A stretch of DNA of 64,000 nucleotides from Eulemur rufifrons (taxonomy: Eukaryota; Chordata; Mammalia; Primates; Lemuridae): the NCBI RefSeq assembly GCF_041146395.1, contig NC_090989.1, positions 241,666,843-241,730,842 on the forward strand. The letters are read 5' to 3'. How positions within the stretch are numbered: position 1 is the first letter of the stretch; every line of letters starts with the position of its first letter. Made by a program: the position numbers and the translations under genes. Below are positions 61,017 to 64,000 of this stretch, one piece after another. The notes below the pieces were generated by a model that worked only from the letters and a program-made list of their open reading frames with translations, searched no databases and was not told where the DNA came from.

Positions 61017-62036
61017 TTGTGCATTGGGAGAACATATTCGCAAGCTGTACATCTGACAAAGGACTAATATCCAGAATCTATAAGGAACTCAAATCAACAA
61101 CAAAAAAACAACCCCATTGAAATGTGGGCAAAAGACATAAATAGACATTTTTCCAAAAAAGATATACAAATGGCCACAAAACATGTGAAAAGAATCTCAA
61201 TATCACTAATCATAAGGGGAATTCAAATTAAAACTAAAATGAGATATCACCTTTCCCCTGTCAGAATGGCCATTATTAAAAATTCAAAAAGGAATAGATG
61301 CTGATGCAAATGTGGTGCAAAGGGAATGTTTACACACTGTTGGTGGGAATGTAAATTAGTATAACCCCTATGGAAAAGAGTGTGGAGATATCTCAAAGAA
61401 CTAAAAGTGGATATACCATTTGATTGAGGAATCCCACTACTAGGGATCTCCCAAAAGGAAAAGAAGTCATTTTATAAAAAGACACCTGCGCTCGTATGTT
61501 TATCTCAGCAAAGTTCACAACTGCAAAGATATAGAACCAACTTAAGTGCCTATCAACCCATTAGTAGATAAAGAAAATGTGATGTATGTGTATACAAATG
61601 TGTGTGTATAAGTATGTGTATCCATATATCTGTATGTGTATATGTGTATATATGTATATATAATTGAGTACTATGTAGCCATGAAAAAGAATGAAATAAT
61701 GTCTTTTGTGGCAACTTGGATGGAATTGGAGGCCATTATCCTAAGTGAAATAACCCAGGAGTAAAACACCAAACACCACATGTTCTCACAAGTAGGAGCT
61801 AAGCAGTGGCTATGGTCACATAGAAAGATATAATAGACACTGGGGACTCAGAAGGGGGGGAATCAGAGGAAGGTAGAGGATGAAAAATAACCTGTTGGGT
61901 ACAATGTACATTATTCAGGTGACAGGTACACTAAAAGCCTAGACTTCTCCACTATACAATTCATCCATGCAACAAGAAAAAAAAAAACAAAAACATTTGT
62001 ACCCTCTTAATCTATAAAATAAAAATTTAAAAATAG
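61017..62036 (+). mobile_element. 5'-truncated L1 (ORF2 end and 3' UTR)
   Basis: Target duplication CTATGGTATA at 61007-61016 and 62037-62046. Sense-strand ORF2 tail includes the frame 61122-61304 ([21 protein letters not shown] region of L1) with later stops. It ends in A-rich sequence. It interrupts the class I 3' flank of A5. An internal (TG/TA)n run lies at about 61585-61660. Confidence 0.9.
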
Positions 62037-62046
62037 CTATGGTATA

Positions 62047-64000
62047 GTTCATTTACTCATCTTTATTATATTCTAGTTTTAAGTACAGTACAAATTGACT
62101 TTCTTTAAGCCAGGTTGTATGCAGTCCTCAGGATATAGAGGTGAATACACAAATAAACTTCCTGACCTCTTGTATCTTTGATTTCTGTAGTGAAGAAACT
62201 TAAAAACAATAATCATAATTAACATCTGTTAAGATAAATAAAGGCTATAATAAGAAAGAAAAACAAAATTCTCTTCGCAGAAGCTGGAGTGAGGAAGGTC
62301 AGGAAATAAAAACAAAATCAGTAGATATCCTCTTCAGTTGACTGGTAGAGATGTAAATACAGATGTTCACTGCAATTGCATATTTGAGGCTGCAACTTTC
62401 AAGCAATGCCATGTCTGATAGCCTGGGAACAGAAGTGGTTACGTGGGAAGAGTTTATAAAGTCAGAGAAGGACTTAAGATCGATTCCTCCAAACTTCAAC
62501 TTTAAGAGGAAGGAAAAATCACAAAGGAAATACATTTGGTATGGCCATACACAGAAGGACAAGACAGAAGGGTGATAAGAGTGCATTTAAAAGACTAAAA
62601 CTGCTTAGAGGGGGAATTGATACATTCATATAAAATGTGGATTGAAATTGCCCACTACATAGGACCTTGGTGATCTTAGTGGAAGTTGGTTTGGTAGACT
62701 TACTCAGCAGAAACCATATAGGAGTAGGTAGAAGAATGAATAAGAGAAGAGAAGTTATTGACAATATTATAGAAAATAATTTCATGAAATTTGACTTGTG
62801 AAGTAGAGGAGAGAAATAAAGGAGGACCTGGAAAAGGATGTGAATTACTTTTTATCTGCACATTTTCCATTTTTGGAAATATACATTTCTCTAGACATAT
62901 TTCATGAGTTTGATGTATTGGGAAATCATATTAATATGTTTAATATTTTATTTATTAGATCATGGCATATTAAATTATGTACAATGATTAAATGATAAAC
63001 ACTAAGTTGAATGTCAGTAGGTTTCTCTGTGGGCTTGAACCATCTACTACAATGAGAAAATAGATGAATTTGGCAACATTAGTGAAGCTGGCTTGGTAGA
63101 ATTCATAAACAGAAACTATGTTGGAGTAGGTGGAAGGGTGAATAAGAGAAGAGAGGAAATTCCACCGTTATTTTTTGACTGGGGAGAATCACTTTCCTTC
63201 TTTCACTTTCATCATATTCAGGCTTGCATTTGTTTTCCTTTGGCTTCAGTGTATCCAAATGCAATGACAGCTTTCTGAGAATGTTGAATGGAGAAAGAAA
63301 AAAAGATGTATTGAAAGCAATGGAAAATAATGGTACAGGTTCTTTATGTTTCCATTTGCACTTCCCTGTTTTGGTATTTACCTCAAGATGAGATAGAAAG
63401 TAATTCAGAAACAGCCAGTCAGCACTTTCCCAGAAAAATACTAAATTAAAAAGAATGTATAAAAATAAAGCTCTGAAACCAGTAAAGAAAAGCAGGCTAA
63501 TTTTACCTAGAATCATATGTTTGGCCTCACCACCCTACATTTTCACGATGAGACAGAGAATAATGAACCAAGAAGCTCAGTAGTAACACATGACTGAATA
63601 ATGCAGGGATGGTTAGTAGTTACTTCAATATAATCTTCTGAGAGGAGGAAAATCATTAGTGAATTCCCCGTGGCCAGCTCAGAAGCTTAGAGCACAAAAA
63701 GTATTCAACAATTTAACAATTCAACATAGAAATCAACATTTGATGAAATAAAATTTCTTTTGCTATTTAATGTAAAAATCTTTTAAATAAGATAATTTAC
63801 CCAACCTCTGCCCACTCATACACATATTGGGCATAAATTTTTGCTCCTGTCATCTGGAGACTATGGAAACATTTGAACCAACTTTGTACCTGATCAAAGA
63901 AGAGGTGGACACTGTTGATGACCTAGTTCAATCATAGAAGCACTCTGGAATCTTGGGCAGTTCACTGTTTGGAGGACATAAGCAATCACCCTCCAATAAA
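62047..64000 (+). repeat. Duplicated 3' flank of A5 (class I)
   Basis: Aligns with 10970-12825 and 34170-36110 and runs off the end of the window. Non-coding. Confidence 0.75.

Overview
This window is primate nuclear DNA, most likely from a Malagasy lemur or another strepsirrhine. It holds part of the type I interferon cluster. The main clue to the host is the Alu elements at 27017-27387 and 38696-39061. They carry the extra linker sequence (…AGACAGCTAAAAATATAT…) that I associate with lemur Alus. L1, MaLR LTR, MIR and Tigger-type repeats agree with a primate. No species name can be read from the sequence, and no bacterial or free viral genes are present.

Seven intact, intronless interferon genes lie on the + strand: five alpha (9271, 21305, 33118, 43834, 60000) and two omega (17308, 52444). 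There are also three broken copies: an interferon-delta-like pseudogene (about 4540-5093), an alpha-like 5' fragment (about 19340-19575) and an omega-like 5' fragment (about 36990-37235). The order is delta-pseudo, A1, W1, A-pseudo, A2, A3, W-pseudo, A4, W2, A5. This looks like repeated duplication of an alpha-plus-omega module. I use the labels A1-A5 and W1-W2 only by position; they are not official paralogue numbers.

The flanks are duplicated along with the genes. The alpha genes carry about 1.5-2 kb of shared 5' flank and 2-3 kb of shared 3' flank. The 3' flanks fall into two classes: A1, A3 and A5, versus A2 and A4. The omega units share 14690-19110 with 49690-54430. Each intact gene has the same promoter plan: a purine-rich virus-responsive element of GAAA repeats, then a TATTTAA box, then a short 5' UTR. 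AU-rich instability motifs and a polyadenylation signal follow the stop codon. The gene products are secreted cytokines expected to signal through IFNAR1/IFNAR2 and JAK-STAT.

The points most worth a second look are: (i) A3, a divergent alpha gene that has lost the usual stop codon and gained an 18-residue tail; a solo LTR has landed inside its virus-responsive region. (ii) Evidence that gene conversion has homogenised coding regions against the flanks. (iii) A delta-interferon pseudogene with two compensating frameshifts, beside a CpG-rich block with a strong CTCF-like site. (iv) A 68-bp stretch, identical by eye, in the duplicated 3' flanks of A2 and A4, containing an IRF-type motif. (v) A young processed retrocopy in the A1 3' UTR.

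All comparisons were made by eye between copies in this window. Repeat family names come from recognition, not from a database search.
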